DNA of 64,000 bases, taken from assembly GCF_019973775.1 (NCBI RefSeq), contig NZ_AP025032.1, forward strand, positions 1,178,001 through 1,242,000, in the 5' to 3' direction. Each line of letters starts with the position of its first letter. Within the stretch, counting starts at the first letter, position 1. The notes below the pieces were generated by a model. The model made no database searches. It had not been told where the DNA came from and saw only the letters and a list, made by a program, of their open reading frames with translations. A program made the translations under genes and the position numbers. Positions 28,339 to 37,331 of this stretch are shown here, one piece after another. This DNA comes from Aureimonas sp. SA4125 (GTDB lineage Bacteria > Pseudomonadota > Alphaproteobacteria > Rhizobiales > Rhizobiaceae).

Positions 28339-29670
28339 TTGACGACGATCCCTTCCAGCCCGGCGCCCTCCAGCCCGGCCCCCTCCGGTCCGGGCGGCGC
28401 CCATTCCAGCGAAGAGACGGACGGGCCGCGCCGCACGGTCTCGCTCCGAAGGGTCGCCCTTGCCGGCATCCTCGGTTTCGGCTTCGCGATGGCCGTCGAT
28501 CTGCCGTCCTGGCAGCCGGTGCTCGCGGGCTTCTTCCTGATGATGGCGATCTGCTTCGTGCCGCGTCGGAGTGTCCGACGGATGCGCGCCAGCGACGAAA
28601 TCCGCCGCCGCCAGTCTCCCCTGTGGCCGGATGCCGGCACCAAGGCGGTGGTCGAGGCCATGCTCGAGCCGGCCTTCGTCATCGACCGCAACCTCCTCTT
28701 GCGCTTTCGCAACGGCGTCTCGGAACGCGCCTTCGGCAACATGACGCTCGGTGACGCGATATCCCTGCGTTTCCGCTCTCCCGAGCTTCTGGCGGCGATC
28801 GAGGCCTCCGTCGCCGACAGGAAGACCGGCAGCGCCGACTTCGTCGAGGGCCGGTCCTCCGACCGGTTCTGGTCCGTCGACATTCTTCCCATTCCCGCCT
28901 CACAGGGCGAGCGCCCCTCCTTCTTCCTGCTGCTCTTCCGCGACCGCACGGCCGAGCGCCGGATCGAGCGCATGCGCACCGACTTCGTCGCCAATGCCAG
29001 CCACGAGCTGCGCACGCCGCTCGCCTCGCTGATCGGCTTCATCGAGACGCTGCAGGGCGCGGCCCGGGACGACGCCGTCGCCAGGGCGCGCTTTCTCGAC
29101 ATCATGCGCGACCAGGCCGCGCGCATGTCGCGGCTGATCGACGACCTCCTGTCGCTGTCGCGCATCGAGATGAAGCGGCATGTGGCGGTGGAGGGGAGGG
29201 TCGACCTCGCCGAAATCCTTCGGGAAGTGCGCGAGGCGCTGGAGCCGTTGGCAGGCGAAAGCGCCCTGTCGATCGAAATCGAGGCCGAGCCCGGCGCCCA
29301 CATCGTTGCCGGCGATCGCGACGAGCTGCTGCAGGTCTTCTCCAATCTCGTCGAGAACGCCTGCAAGTATGGCGAGGGCGGCAAGCGCGTGGTGATGACG
29401 CTGAAACGAACCCGCGGACGCGATGGCGCCTTCGTGGAAGCTTCCGTCTCTGATTTCGGGGCGGGCATCGCGGCCGAGCACGTGCCGCGCCTGACGGAGC
29501 GATTCTACCGTGTCGAAACCGCCGGCTCACGCGCGCGAAAGGGGACCGGCCTCGGGCTTTCGATCGTGCGCAACATCCTCGTGCGCCACCGCGCGCGGCT
29601 TCTCGTCCACTCCGTGGTGGGGCAGGGATCGACCTTCACCGCACGCTTCCCGGTCAAGGACATCCACTGA
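28339..29670 (+). CDS. phoR: Phosphate regulon sensor histidine kinase
   Basis: This 443-residue membrane sensor kinase phosphorylates PhoB when phosphate is low. A Pro/Ser-rich N-terminus (short SSPAP repeats) is followed by two close transmembrane segments (about residues 40-75) and a PAS-like domain. The HisKA box is FVANASHELRTPLASL, with the phospho-accepting His at about 222. The ATPase domain has FSNLVENACKYGE (N box), DFGAGI and GTGLGLSIV (G boxes). The start is TTG at 28339 with GGAG just upstream. In this order phoR comes before pstSCAB and phoB is last, as in many Hyphomicrobiales. Confidence 0.92.
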   Translation: MTTIPSSPAPSSPAPSGPGGAHSSEETDGPRRTVSLRRVALAGILGFGFAMAVDLPSWQPVLAGFFLMMAICFVPRRSVRRMRASDEIRRRQSPLWPDAGTKAVVEAMLEPAFVIDRNLLLRFRNGVSERAFGNMTLGDAISLRFRSPELLAAIEASVADRKTGSADFVEGRSSDRFWSVDILPIPASQGERPSFFLLLFRDRTAERRIERMRTDFVANASHELRTPLASLIGFIETLQGAARDDAVARARFLDIMRDQAARMSRLIDDLLSLSRIEMKRHVAVEGRVDLAEILREVREALEPLAGESALSIEIEAEPGAHIVAGDRDELLQVFSNLVENACKYGEGGKRVVMTLKRTRGRDGAFVEASVSDFGAGIAAEHVPRLTERFYRVETAGSRARKGTGLGLSIVRNILVRHRARLLVHSVVGQGSTFTARFPVKDIH

Positions 29671-29709
29671 CGCCGCGATTCTCGATTTGAAAAAAATCAG
29701 TGGGTTAGA

Positions 29710-29742
29710 CTGTCATAAAACTGCAATCAGACTGTCATAGAG
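29710..29742 (+). promoter_or_regulatory. Three-unit PHO box upstream of pstS
   Basis: Three 11-bp direct repeats follow each other: CTGTCATAAAA (29710-29720), CTGCAATCAGA (29721-29731) and CTGTCATAGAG (29732-29742). The outer two match the PHO-box half-site CTGTCAT exactly and the middle one is degenerate. Phosphorylated PhoB is expected to bind here and activate pstSCAB-phoU-phoB, giving positive autoregulation through the distal phoB. Confidence 0.9.
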
Positions 29743-29845
29743 ACTTCGTGCAACGGGTCTACACCAACCCGTGAACCGCAGCCGACTTCGAGAGACGGCG
29801 CGCCTTTCCGGTTCGATCCACGAAACTCCTCAAGGAGAAATCCCC

Positions 29846-30883
29846 GTGACCATTCGCACCATCGCTGGCCTCGCGCTCGGCACCGCCCTTGCGCTCGTGG
29901 GCCAGGCCCATGCGCAGAGCCGCGACAACATCCAGGTCGTCGGCTCGTCGACGGTCTTCCCGTACAGCCAGGCGGTTGCCGAGCGCTTCGCCAACACCGC
30001 CTCTTTCAAGTCCCCGGTCGTCGAGTCGACCGGTACCGGCGGCGGCATGCAGATCTTCTGCGGCGGCATCGGCGCCCAGACCCCGGACTTGACCGGCGCC
30101 TCGCGCGCTATGAAGAAGTCCGAATTCGATCTCTGCGCCAAGAACGGCGTGACCAACGTCACCGAGATCCTCCTCGGCTACGACGCGCTGTCGCTGTCGA
30201 GCGCCCAGGGCGGGCCGGACATGGACATCACCAAGGCCCAGCTCTTCCAGGCGCTCGCCGCCGAAGTCGAAGTCGACGGCAAGATCGTCGCCAACCCCTA
30301 CAACGCCTGGAACGAGATCGACGCCTCGCTGCCCGCCGAGCCGATCCTCGTCTACGGCCCGCCGCCGACCTCCGGCACCCGCGACGCCTGGGTCGAGCTC
30401 GTGATGGTCGAAGGTTGTGGTGAATTCGCCGCGATCGAGGCGCTCGAGAAAGAGAAGAAGGCGGAAGTCTGCGAGCGCATGCGCACCGACGGCAAGTTCG
30501 TCGAAGCCGGCGAGAACGACAACCTGATCGTTCAGCGTCTGGCTGCCGATGCCAAGGCCTTCGGCATCTTCGGCTACTCCTTCCTCTATGAGAACCAGGA
30601 CAAGCTGAAGGGTGCCTCGATCGCCGGCGTCAAGCCGAGCGAAGAGACCGTGAAGTCAGGCGAATACGCCGTGTCGCGTCCGCTCTTCATCTACGTCAAG
30701 AACGACCACCGCACGGCGATCCCGGGCCTCAACGAGTTCCTGACCGAATATGTCAGCGAAGGCGCGATCGGCACGGGTGGCTATCTCGAGGAGCGCGGTC
30801 TCGTCCCGCTCAGCGCCGAGGAAGCCGCCAAGGTTCGCGACGCCGTCACCAACTCGACCGCGATGACGTCTCCGGCTTCCTAA
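29846..30883 (+). CDS. pstS: Phosphate ABC transporter substrate-binding protein
   Basis: This 345-residue periplasmic phosphate-binding protein has a signal peptide to about residue 23 (TALALVGQAHAQ). The mature N-terminus NIQVVGSSTVFPYSQAVAE has the Ser/Thr loop that binds phosphate. TGTGGGMQIFCGG and PPTSGTRDAWVELV also belong to the phosphate-site loops. It is of the longer alphaproteobacterial PstS type. The GTG start at 29846 has AAGGAG at 29832-29837. A hairpin follows in the 72-bp gap to pstC and may raise the relative amount of PstS. Confidence 0.95.
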   Translation: MTIRTIAGLALGTALALVGQAHAQSRDNIQVVGSSTVFPYSQAVAERFANTASFKSPVVESTGTGGGMQIFCGGIGAQTPDLTGASRAMKKSEFDLCAKNGVTNVTEILLGYDALSLSSAQGGPDMDITKAQLFQALAAEVEVDGKIVANPYNAWNEIDASLPAEPILVYGPPPTSGTRDAWVELVMVEGCGEFAAIEALEKEKKAEVCERMRTDGKFVEAGENDNLIVQRLAADAKAFGIFGYSFLYENQDKLKGASIAGVKPSEETVKSGEYAVSRPLFIYVKNDHRTAIPGLNEFLTEYVSEGAIGTGGYLEERGLVPLSAEEAAKVRDAVTNSTAMTSPAS

Positions 30884-30909
30884 GCCGAAGCCTCTTCGTC
30901 GTTCAACGT

Positions 30910-30936
30910 CCCGTCAGTCGCTTCGCGGCTGGCGGG
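30910..30936 (+). terminator. Intercistronic hairpin between pstS and pstC
   Basis: CCCGTCAGTCGC (30910-30921) pairs with GCGGCTGGCGGG (30925-30936) across a 3-nt loop, with two G-U pairs, followed by ATTT. It lies just upstream of the pstC GTG. Such hairpins commonly attenuate transcription or protect the 3' end of an abundant binding-protein mRNA. Confidence 0.5.
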
Positions 30937-30955
30937 ATTTCGTGGGAGACCGCAT

Positions 30956-32338
30956 GTGAGCCTGTCGCTGACCCTTCTGATCCCCCTGATCCTTGCGGTC
31001 GTGGGCTACCTCGTCGCCAAGTCGAAGGCCAAGGCGCTCGCCCCGGTTCTCGGCACGAAACTGCACTCCCTCCCCAGCTATCACGGCTATCTCGTCGCGC
31101 TCGCGATCCTGGTGCCGAGCTATGTCATCATCTTTCTGTGGCTCTTCCTGGAGCAGTCGGTCCTCAAGGCCATCATCGTCGCCGCGCTGCCTTCGACCAT
31201 GCTGGACGGAGCGCTTCCGGCCCAGGTCAGCCTTCTGGTCAGCCAGGTTCAGCAGGCCGCCTCCGGCGCCACTTTCGGGACGCCCGATCCCGCCATCCTC
31301 GTGGCGGCCGAGCGCCTGAACGAGGCCGCGGCGTTTTCGCGCTGGGCCCTTCCGGCGGTCATCATCGTGGTCGCCGTGGCCGTCGTCGCCTTTCTGATCT
31401 CGCGGATCGCCGTTCGCTTCCGGGCGCGCAATCTCTCCGAGATGATCATGCGTGGTCTCCTGCTCTTCTGCGCGTCGCTGTCGATCTTCGCCACGCTGGG
31501 CATTCTCATGTCCCTCCTGTTCGAGGGCATCCAATTCTTCTCGCGCGTCTCGCCGCTGGAATTCTTCTTCGGGACGAAGTGGGACCCGCAGATCGCGATC
31601 CGTGCCGATCAGGTGGGCTCCACCGGGGCTTTCGGTGCCATTCCGGTGTTCATGGGAACCCTGACCATCGCGCTGACGGCGATGTTCGTCGCGCTGCCCG
31701 TCGGTCTTTTCGCGGCGATCTACATGGCCGAATTCGCTTCGCCGCGGGTGCGCAACGTCGTCAAGCCGCTGATCGAGCTGCTCGCCGGCATTCCGACCAT
31801 CGTCTACGGCTTCTTCGCGGTGCTGGTCGTCTCGCCCCTGCTACGCGATTGGGCCGGGTCCGCCGGCATCCAGATGTCGCCGACGGCGGCGATCGTGCCG
31901 GGTCTGGTGATGGGAGTGATGCTGATCCCCTTCATCTCCTCGCTCTCCGACGACGCCATCACGGCCGTGCCGCAGGCCCTGCGCGACGGTTCCCTGGGTC
32001 TGGGCGCGAACAAGGCCGAGACGATCACCCGCGTTCTCCTGCCGGCCGCGCTTCCCGGCATCGTCGGCGGCGTCATCCTCGCCACGACGCGCGCCATCGG
32101 CGAGACGATGATCGTCGTCATGGCCGCCGGCCTGACCGCAAACCTCACCGCCAACCCGCTCGACGGCGTCACGACGGTGACCGTGCAGATCGTGGCGCTC
32201 CTGACCGGCGACACCGAGTTCGACAATCCGAAGACGCTCGCCGCTTTCGGTCTCGGCCTGACGCTGTTCCTCGCGACGCTCCTCCTCAACCTCGTGGCTA
32301 TCCAGATCGTCAAGAAGTATCGGGAACAGTATGACTGA
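30956..32338 (+). CDS. pstC: Phosphate ABC transporter permease PstC
   Basis: This 460-residue inner-membrane permease is longer than E. coli PstC because of an extended N-terminal region with two or three extra helices and a loop (about residues 1-150). The permease domain has GAIPVFMGTLTIALTAMFVA and the EAA-type loop QALRDGSLGLGANKAETI. The start is a GTG at 30956 with GGGAGAC upstream. It overlaps pstA by 8 bp. The long N-terminus is common in alphaproteobacterial Pst systems. Confidence 0.93.
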   Translation: MSLSLTLLIPLILAVVGYLVAKSKAKALAPVLGTKLHSLPSYHGYLVALAILVPSYVIIFLWLFLEQSVLKAIIVAALPSTMLDGALPAQVSLLVSQVQQAASGATFGTPDPAILVAAERLNEAAAFSRWALPAVIIVVAVAVVAFLISRIAVRFRARNLSEMIMRGLLLFCASLSIFATLGILMSLLFEGIQFFSRVSPLEFFFGTKWDPQIAIRADQVGSTGAFGAIPVFMGTLTIALTAMFVALPVGLFAAIYMAEFASPRVRNVVKPLIELLAGIPTIVYGFFAVLVVSPLLRDWAGSAGIQMSPTAAIVPGLVMGVMLIPFISSLSDDAITAVPQALRDGSLGLGANKAETITRVLLPAALPGIVGGVILATTRAIGETMIVVMAAGLTANLTANPLDGVTTVTVQIVALLTGDTEFDNPKTLAAFGLGLTLFLATLLLNLVAIQIVKKYREQYD

Positions 32339-33629
32339 CATTCCTTTGACCGACCGACTCGCCACCCCGACCGCGAGGGAGACGACCCGGTCCCGCATCA
32401 GGGCGGGTCTCGCCGGACGCAAGAGCGCGCAGCGGCGCCTGAAGATCTACGGGATCGCCGCGATCGTCTTCGCCCTGACCATGCTCGGCGTGCTGGTCTC
32501 CTCCGTCATCTCCACGTCGCTCCCGGCCTGGACGCAGACGCAGATCCTCCTCGACATCACGGTTCCCGAGGGCGGACCCGGCGCGCCGACCGCCAACTAC
32601 GGAACCGTGGTCGACAATGCCGTTGCCGCCCTGTTTCCTGCCGCAGAACGCGACCGGGCCGAGCTTCGGCGACTGACGTCGATGCTGAGCAACGGCGCCC
32701 AGTACTGGATCCGCGACGCCATGGCGGCGACCAGTGCGGCACCGGGAACCGTGGTGCCGATCTGGGTCCCTGTGTCCGACGCCTATGAGCAGTTGTACGA
32801 GGGCATCATCCTCGCCTCGACGCCGGAAAATCGCCGGCCGCTCAACGACGGTCAGATCGATCGGTTCGAGGAACTGCAGCAGCAGGACCGGGTGCGCTCG
32901 GTGCTCGACTGGGGCCTCATCAACAACGCCGACAGCCGCTTTCCGGAACTCGCCGGTCTGCGGGGCGGCCTCGTCGGCACCTTCTACCTCCTCATCGTCT
33001 GTCTCTGCGTCAGCGTTCCCATCGGCGTCGGAGCCGCCGTCTACCTCGAGGAATACGCCCCGAAGAACAAGTTCACCGATTTCATCGAGATCAACGTGAA
33101 CAATCTGGCGGCCGTGCCCTCGATCGTGTTCGGTCTGCTCGGCCTTGCTTTGTTCCTCGGCTTCTTCGGCATGCCGCGATCGGCCCCGCTCGTCGGCGGT
33201 CTGGTTCTGGCGATCATGACGCTGCCGACCATCATCATCACCACCCGCAACGCGCTGAAGGCGGTTCCCCCGTCGATCCGCGAGGCGGCTCGCGGCATCG
33301 GCGCCTCGGAGATGCAGGTGATCGGCCATCACGTCCTGCCGCTCGCGCTGCCGGGCATCATGACCGGCGTCATCATCGGCCTGGCTCAGGCCCTCGGTGA
33401 AACCGCGCCGCTGCTGCTCATCGGCATGAACGCCTTCATCACTTCTGCGCCGGACTCGATGCTGGAGGCCTCGACCACCCTGCCGACCCAGATCTTCATC
33501 TGGTTCGACAGCCCGGAACGTGGTTTCGTCGCCCGGACGAGCGCTGCGATCTGCGTCCTTCTCGTCGTTCTCTCCTTCATGAACATCATCGCAATCATTC
33601 TTCGCCGCCGCTTCGAGCGGCGCTGGTAA
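32331..33629 (+). CDS. pstA: Phosphate ABC transporter permease PstA
   Basis: This 432-residue second permease has the first transmembrane helix at about residues 38-62, then a periplasmic insert of roughly 140 residues containing ANYGTVVDNAVAALFP and QYWIRDAMAATS, then the five-helix permease core. The EAA loop is SIREAARGIGASEMQVIGHH. The large periplasmic loop is typical of alphaproteobacterial PstA and may contact PstS. The gene starts inside the last codons of pstC (8-bp overlap). Confidence 0.93.
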   Translation: MTDIPLTDRLATPTARETTRSRIRAGLAGRKSAQRRLKIYGIAAIVFALTMLGVLVSSVISTSLPAWTQTQILLDITVPEGGPGAPTANYGTVVDNAVAALFPAAERDRAELRRLTSMLSNGAQYWIRDAMAATSAAPGTVVPIWVPVSDAYEQLYEGIILASTPENRRPLNDGQIDRFEELQQQDRVRSVLDWGLINNADSRFPELAGLRGGLVGTFYLLIVCLCVSVPIGVGAAVYLEEYAPKNKFTDFIEINVNNLAAVPSIVFGLLGLALFLGFFGMPRSAPLVGGLVLAIMTLPTIIITTRNALKAVPPSIREAARGIGASEMQVIGHHVLPLALPGIMTGVIIGLAQALGETAPLLLIGMNAFITSAPDSMLEASTTLPTQIFIWFDSPERGFVARTSAAICVLLVVLSFMNIIAIILRRRFERRW

Positions 33630-33644
33630 ACGGGCGGATCCAGT

Positions 33645-34457
33645 ATGATGGAAAACTTTCAAGCGACGCTCAATAAGGGTCCTGCCGTGAATACGAACCG
33701 TCCCGTGAAGATGAAGGGCGAGAACGTCTCCGTCCATTACGGCGCCAAGCAAGCGCTGTTCGGTGTCAGCCTCGACGTCTTGGAAAACCAGGTCACGGCC
33801 CTGATCGGTCCGTCCGGTTGCGGCAAGTCGACCTTCCTGCGCTGCCTCAACCGCATGAACGATACGGTGTCGTCGGCCAAAGTGACCGGCAACATCACCC
33901 TCGACGGCGACGACATCTACGATCCCTCGATCGACGTGGTCGAACTGCGGGCCCGCGTCGGCATGGTGTTCCAGAAACCCAATCCCTTCCCGAAGTCGAT
34001 CTTCGAGAACGTCTCCTACGGCCCGCGCATCCACGGCCTGGCGAAGTCCAAGGCGGACCTCGAGGAGATCGTCATCACCAGCCTGCGCCGCGCCGGCCTC
34101 TATGAGGAGGTCAAGGATCGGCTCGACGAGGCGGGCACCGGCCTTTCCGGCGGCCAGCAGCAGCGTCTCTGCATCGCCCGCGCAATCGCCGTCTCGCCCG
34201 AGGTGATCCTGATGGACGAGCCCTGCTCGGCGCTCGACCCGATCGCCACCGCCAAGGTCGAGGAACTGATCGACGAGTTGAAGCAGAACTACACCATCGT
34301 CATCGTCACCCACTCGATGCAGCAGGCGGCGCGCGTCAGCCAGGTGACGGCGATGTTCCATCTGGGCAACATCGCCGAGGTCGGGCCGACCGAGAAGATG
34401 TTCCAGAACCCCGACGACAAGCGCACCCAGGACTACATCACCGGCCGCTTCGGCTGA
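33645..34457 (+). CDS. pstB: Phosphate ABC transporter ATP-binding protein
   Basis: This 270-residue ATPase subunit has Walker [11 protein letters not shown], the Q-loop motif [20 protein letters not shown] that is specific to PstB, signature [16 protein letters not shown], Walker [16 protein letters not shown] and the switch [12 protein letters not shown]. Two adjacent ATGs (33645, 33648) are possible starts. PstB also links transport activity to PhoR signalling through PhoU. It follows pstA by 15 bp. Confidence 0.96.
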   Translation: MMENFQATLNKGPAVNTNRPVKMKGENVSVHYGAKQALFGVSLDVLENQVTALIGPSGCGKSTFLRCLNRMNDTVSSAKVTGNITLDGDDIYDPSIDVVELRARVGMVFQKPNPFPKSIFENVSYGPRIHGLAKSKADLEEIVITSLRRAGLYEEVKDRLDEAGTGLSGGQQQRLCIARAIAVSPEVILMDEPCSALDPIATAKVEELIDELKQNYTIVIVTHSMQQAARVSQVTAMFHLGNIAEVGPTEKMFQNPDDKRTQDYITGRFG

Positions 34458-34551
34458 GCCGGCCAGGCACCAGCGCACCCACGAACAACAGACGGGACGG
34501 GCGGGCGGTCGCGAGGCCGCGGCTTTGACCGAGAGAACCGGGAGACCACAC

Positions 34552-35295
34552 ATGGACGAACATATCGTCTCATCCTACGACGACGAACTGAAGTTCATCG
34601 TGCGCCGGATCTCCGAAATGGGAGGCCAGGCCGAGCGCATGGTCGAGCGTTCCGTTGCGGCGCTGATCAACAGCGACTGGGGCCTGGCGCAGTCGGTCGT
34701 GGCCGATGACATGCTCCTCGACGCTGCCCAGCGCGAACTCGACGAGCGCGCCATCATGACCATCGCCAAGCGCCAGCCGATGGCGCAGGACCTGCGCGAG
34801 ATCGTCGGGGCCATCCGCATCTCCAGCGATCTCGAGCGCATCGGCGATCTCGGCAAGAACATCGCCAAGCGAGTCATCGCCGTGCACGAGCACCAGCAGC
34901 CGATCAAGCTGGTGCGCGGCATCGAGCATCTGTCGGAACTGGCGATCGAACAGCTGAAGGAAGTGCTCGACGCCTACGCGTCGCGCGATCACCTGCGCGC
35001 CCAGACGATCCGCGATGCCGACGAGGACATCGACGCGATGTACACCTCGATCTTCCGCGAACTCCTGACCTATATGATGGAGGATCCGCGCAACATCACC
35101 GCCTGCACGCATCTCCTGTTCAGCGCCAAGAACATCGAGCGGATCGGCGATCACGCCACCAACATTGCCGAGACGATCTTCTACATCAAGACCGGCCAGC
35201 AGATGGAAGCCGACCGCCCGAAGAACGACACGACGGCGTCGATGACCATCGAACTGCCCGGCAGCGCGCCGGCGCCGGGCGGCGCAGGGGAATAA
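34552..35295 (+). CDS. phoU: Phosphate signalling protein PhoU
   Basis: This 247-residue cytosolic protein is made of two three-helix bundles. Each carries the metal-binding E/DxxxD pattern and the conserved segments IVGAIRISSDLERIGDLGKN (first half) and LFSAKNIERIGDHATNIAET (second half). PhoU restrains PhoR/PhoB signalling when phosphate is sufficient and moderates Pst uptake. The start is the ATG at 34552 (MDEHIVSSYDDEL), preceded by GGGAGACCACAC. It is followed by phoB after 4 bp. Confidence 0.95.
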   Translation: MDEHIVSSYDDELKFIVRRISEMGGQAERMVERSVAALINSDWGLAQSVVADDMLLDAAQRELDERAIMTIAKRQPMAQDLREIVGAIRISSDLERIGDLGKNIAKRVIAVHEHQQPIKLVRGIEHLSELAIEQLKEVLDAYASRDHLRAQTIRDADEDIDAMYTSIFRELLTYMMEDPRNITACTHLLFSAKNIERIGDHATNIAETIFYIKTGQQMEADRPKNDTTASMTIELPGSAPAPGGAGE

Positions 35296-35299
35296 TGGC

Positions 35300-36058
35300 A
35301 TGAATGCGCGGATCGCCGTTGTCGAGGACGAGGAGGCGCTCTCCGTCCTCCTGCGCTACAATCTCGAGGCGGAAGGCTACATCGTCGACACCATCGCGCG
35401 CGGCGACGAGGCCGACATCCGCCTGAAGGAGATCGTCCCCGACCTCCTGATCCTCGACTGGATGCTGCCGGGCCTTTCCGGCGTCGAGCTCTGCCGGCGG
35501 CTGCGCACGCGGCCGGAGACCGAGCGCCTGCCGATCATCATGCTGACCGCGCGCGGCGAGGAATCCGAGCGGGTGAGGGGCCTGTCGGTCGGTGCTGACG
35601 ACTATGTCGTGAAGCCCTTCTCGACACCGGAACTGATGGCACGGGTGCGCGCCATGCTGCGGCGCGTGCGGCCGGAGAAGATCTCGACCCTCCTGAATGC
35701 CGGCGACATCGATCTCGACCGCGAAACCCACCGCGTCCGCCGTCTCGGTCGCGAGGTGAAGCTCGGACCGACGGAATTCAAGCTGCTGGAATTCTTCATG
35801 CAGTCGCCCGGGCGCGTCTTCTCGCGCGAGCAATTGCTCGACGGCGTCTGGGGCCGCGACATCTATGTCGACGAGCGCACCGTCGACGTCCATGTCGGGC
35901 GCCTGCGCAAGGCGATCAACCGCGGCCGCCAGCGCGACCCGATCCGCACCGTCCGTGGCGCCGGCTACGCCCTCGACGAGAACTTTTCCGCCAGCGCGAA
36001 GGCGGTACGGCCGGGCATGCCAGCGGTGGCAGGGGCGCGCGACAGCGCGGCGGAGTAG
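35300..36058 (+). CDS. phoB: Phosphate regulon response regulator
   Basis: This 252-residue OmpR-family response regulator has a receiver domain with acidic pocket VVEDEEALS, phospho-accepting Asp in LLILDWMLPG and Lys in DYVVKPFS. The C-terminal winged-helix domain has GPTEFKLLEFFMQSPGRVFS and DERTVDVHVGRLRKAI. Phosphorylated PhoB should bind the PHO box at 29710-29742. The C-terminus extends about 20 residues past the usual end with a low-complexity tail. The position at the end of the pst operon makes it autoregulated. Confidence 0.95.
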   Translation: MNARIAVVEDEEALSVLLRYNLEAEGYIVDTIARGDEADIRLKEIVPDLLILDWMLPGLSGVELCRRLRTRPETERLPIIMLTARGEESERVRGLSVGADDYVVKPFSTPELMARVRAMLRRVRPEKISTLLNAGDIDLDRETHRVRRLGREVKLGPTEFKLLEFFMQSPGRVFSREQLLDGVWGRDIYVDERTVDVHVGRLRKAINRGRQRDPIRTVRGAGYALDENFSASAKAVRPGMPAVAGARDSAAE

Positions 36059-36143
36059 CGCTCTCGCCTGCAAGGCGGCCGTCCGGACGCCCTCGCAATT
36101 GCCTGGAAACGGCGCATACTGCGGGCTGGCCCCGGAGACTCCC

Positions 36144-36635
36144 ATGGCAGAGAGCAAATGGGAGATTGGTCTTGGATCCGTCAATCTGGCGGCATCCGCG
36201 CTCATCGCGACATTCACCATTTTTGCGTTCACAGGTCAGAACGAGCTGTTCACCGAGCAGGGCAAGCAGAGCGATCAGCTCGGCACCCTGATCGCGGAGA
36301 CGGCATCGCTCAACCGGAAGGTCGACACCGTCGTCGATCGTGCCGCGCAGATCGAGCGGAAGATCGAGATCTCCCAGCTCAGTCCGAGCGTCATGATGGC
36401 GAAGGCGGGTTTTCCGGTGACGTCGGACGTGCAGCTTGTCTGGCTCGGAGACGAGATTGTCGCGTTCCCGCGCTCTCCGGAAGCCGAGCAGATCCTGAAA
36501 GACAAGAAATACCTGCCGCTGCAGGTGGATCCGACGATAGCCGGCTATGTTCTCGACCAGCGCGCCGCCAGCATCGTGAAGCAGGTGCTCGACGGCATGA
36601 ACGTCGACGGAACGCCGAGTCCCTGGCGCCCATAG
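36144..36635 (+). CDS. Small membrane protein of unknown function
   Basis: This 163-residue protein has a single transmembrane helix near the N-terminus (about residues 11-30, SVNLAASALIATFTIFAF) and a following probable coiled coil (QSDQLGTLIAETASLNRKVD, about 42-61, continuing TVVDRAAQIERKIE). A small C-terminal globular part contains VWLGDEIVAFPRSPEAEQIL. The ATG at 36144 follows CCCGGAGACTCCC. I do not recognise a family. It sits alone between phoB and gcrA. The composition looks coding and differs from the shadow frames. Confidence 0.65.
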   Translation: MAESKWEIGLGSVNLAASALIATFTIFAFTGQNELFTEQGKQSDQLGTLIAETASLNRKVDTVVDRAAQIERKIEISQLSPSVMMAKAGFPVTSDVQLVWLGDEIVAFPRSPEAEQILKDKKYLPLQVDPTIAGYVLDQRAASIVKQVLDGMNVDGTPSPWRP

Positions 36636-36743
36636 GTTCAACCGGACCCATCGCCTCTGCCGCAGTGACCTCTGGGCCGCATCCGAACGCTGGAGCGCCG
36701 CTTGGTCCGGCAATGCGCCGCCTCATCCGGCAGCGCTTGTCGC

Positions 36744-37304
36744 TTAGCGAACGCGTCGACGCTCGGAGACCGGCTGAAACGCGATCTTGGCGTGGTAGAG
36801 GCAGTAGGGCGAGGCGTCGTTGGAGTGGTTGCCGCAGAAGCGGAACTCCGGCGACAGCGGATCGCCCAGCGGCCACTTGCAGGTCCGCTCGTTCAACTGG
36901 ACGAGGGTCAGGTTGCGCGAGATCGGCACGACCTCGGCCGAGACGAGCGGCCGGGGCTGCTCGGCCACGGCGTCGATCTCTTCTTCCATCTTCAGGGCCG
37001 TGGCGCCGTGCGACCCGCCGCCGCTCGAGCGCATGATGCGGGGAGCGGACTGCATCGAGACGAGGCGAGCCGGCATCTCCATTTCGACGACCGATTCCAC
37101 CACCGCGGCGGCCGCGACCTTCGGCTGCGCCTGCTCCTGCGCGGATACATGCGCTTTCGCCCGTCCCTCGAGCTTCAGGCGGTGAACCTTGCCGATGACC
37201 GCGTTGCGGGTGACGCCGCCGAGTTGTCCGGCGATCTGGCTCGCGCTCAGCCCCTCGGTCCAGAGTTTGATCAAGAGATCCACTCTTTCTTCCGTCCAGC
37301 CCAT
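36744..37304 (-). CDS. gcrA: Cell cycle regulator GcrA
   Basis: This 186-residue alphaproteobacterial sigma-70 cofactor acts preferentially at promoters with methylated GANTC sites. The N-terminal HTH (MGWTEERVDLLIKLWTEGLS, then ASQIAGQLGG-VTRNAVIGK) is diagnostic. A variable middle follows, then a conserved C-terminus with NERTCKWPLGDP and FCGNHSNDASPYCLYHAKIA. The Cys residues here are typical. The ATG at 37304 has AGGAG upstream. The 460-bp upstream region contains a tight cluster of GANTC sites. Confidence 0.96.
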   Translation of the reverse strand: MGWTEERVDLLIKLWTEGLSASQIAGQLGGVTRNAVIGKVHRLKLEGRAKAHVSAQEQAQPKVAAAAVVESVVEMEMPARLVSMQSAPRIMRSSGGGSHGATALKMEEEIDAVAEQPRPLVSAEVVPISRNLTLVQLNERTCKWPLGDPLSPEFRFCGNHSNDASPYCLYHAKIAFQPVSERRRVR

Positions 37305-37331
37305 CACGAGCTCCTATTCTGTGCTACGGCA

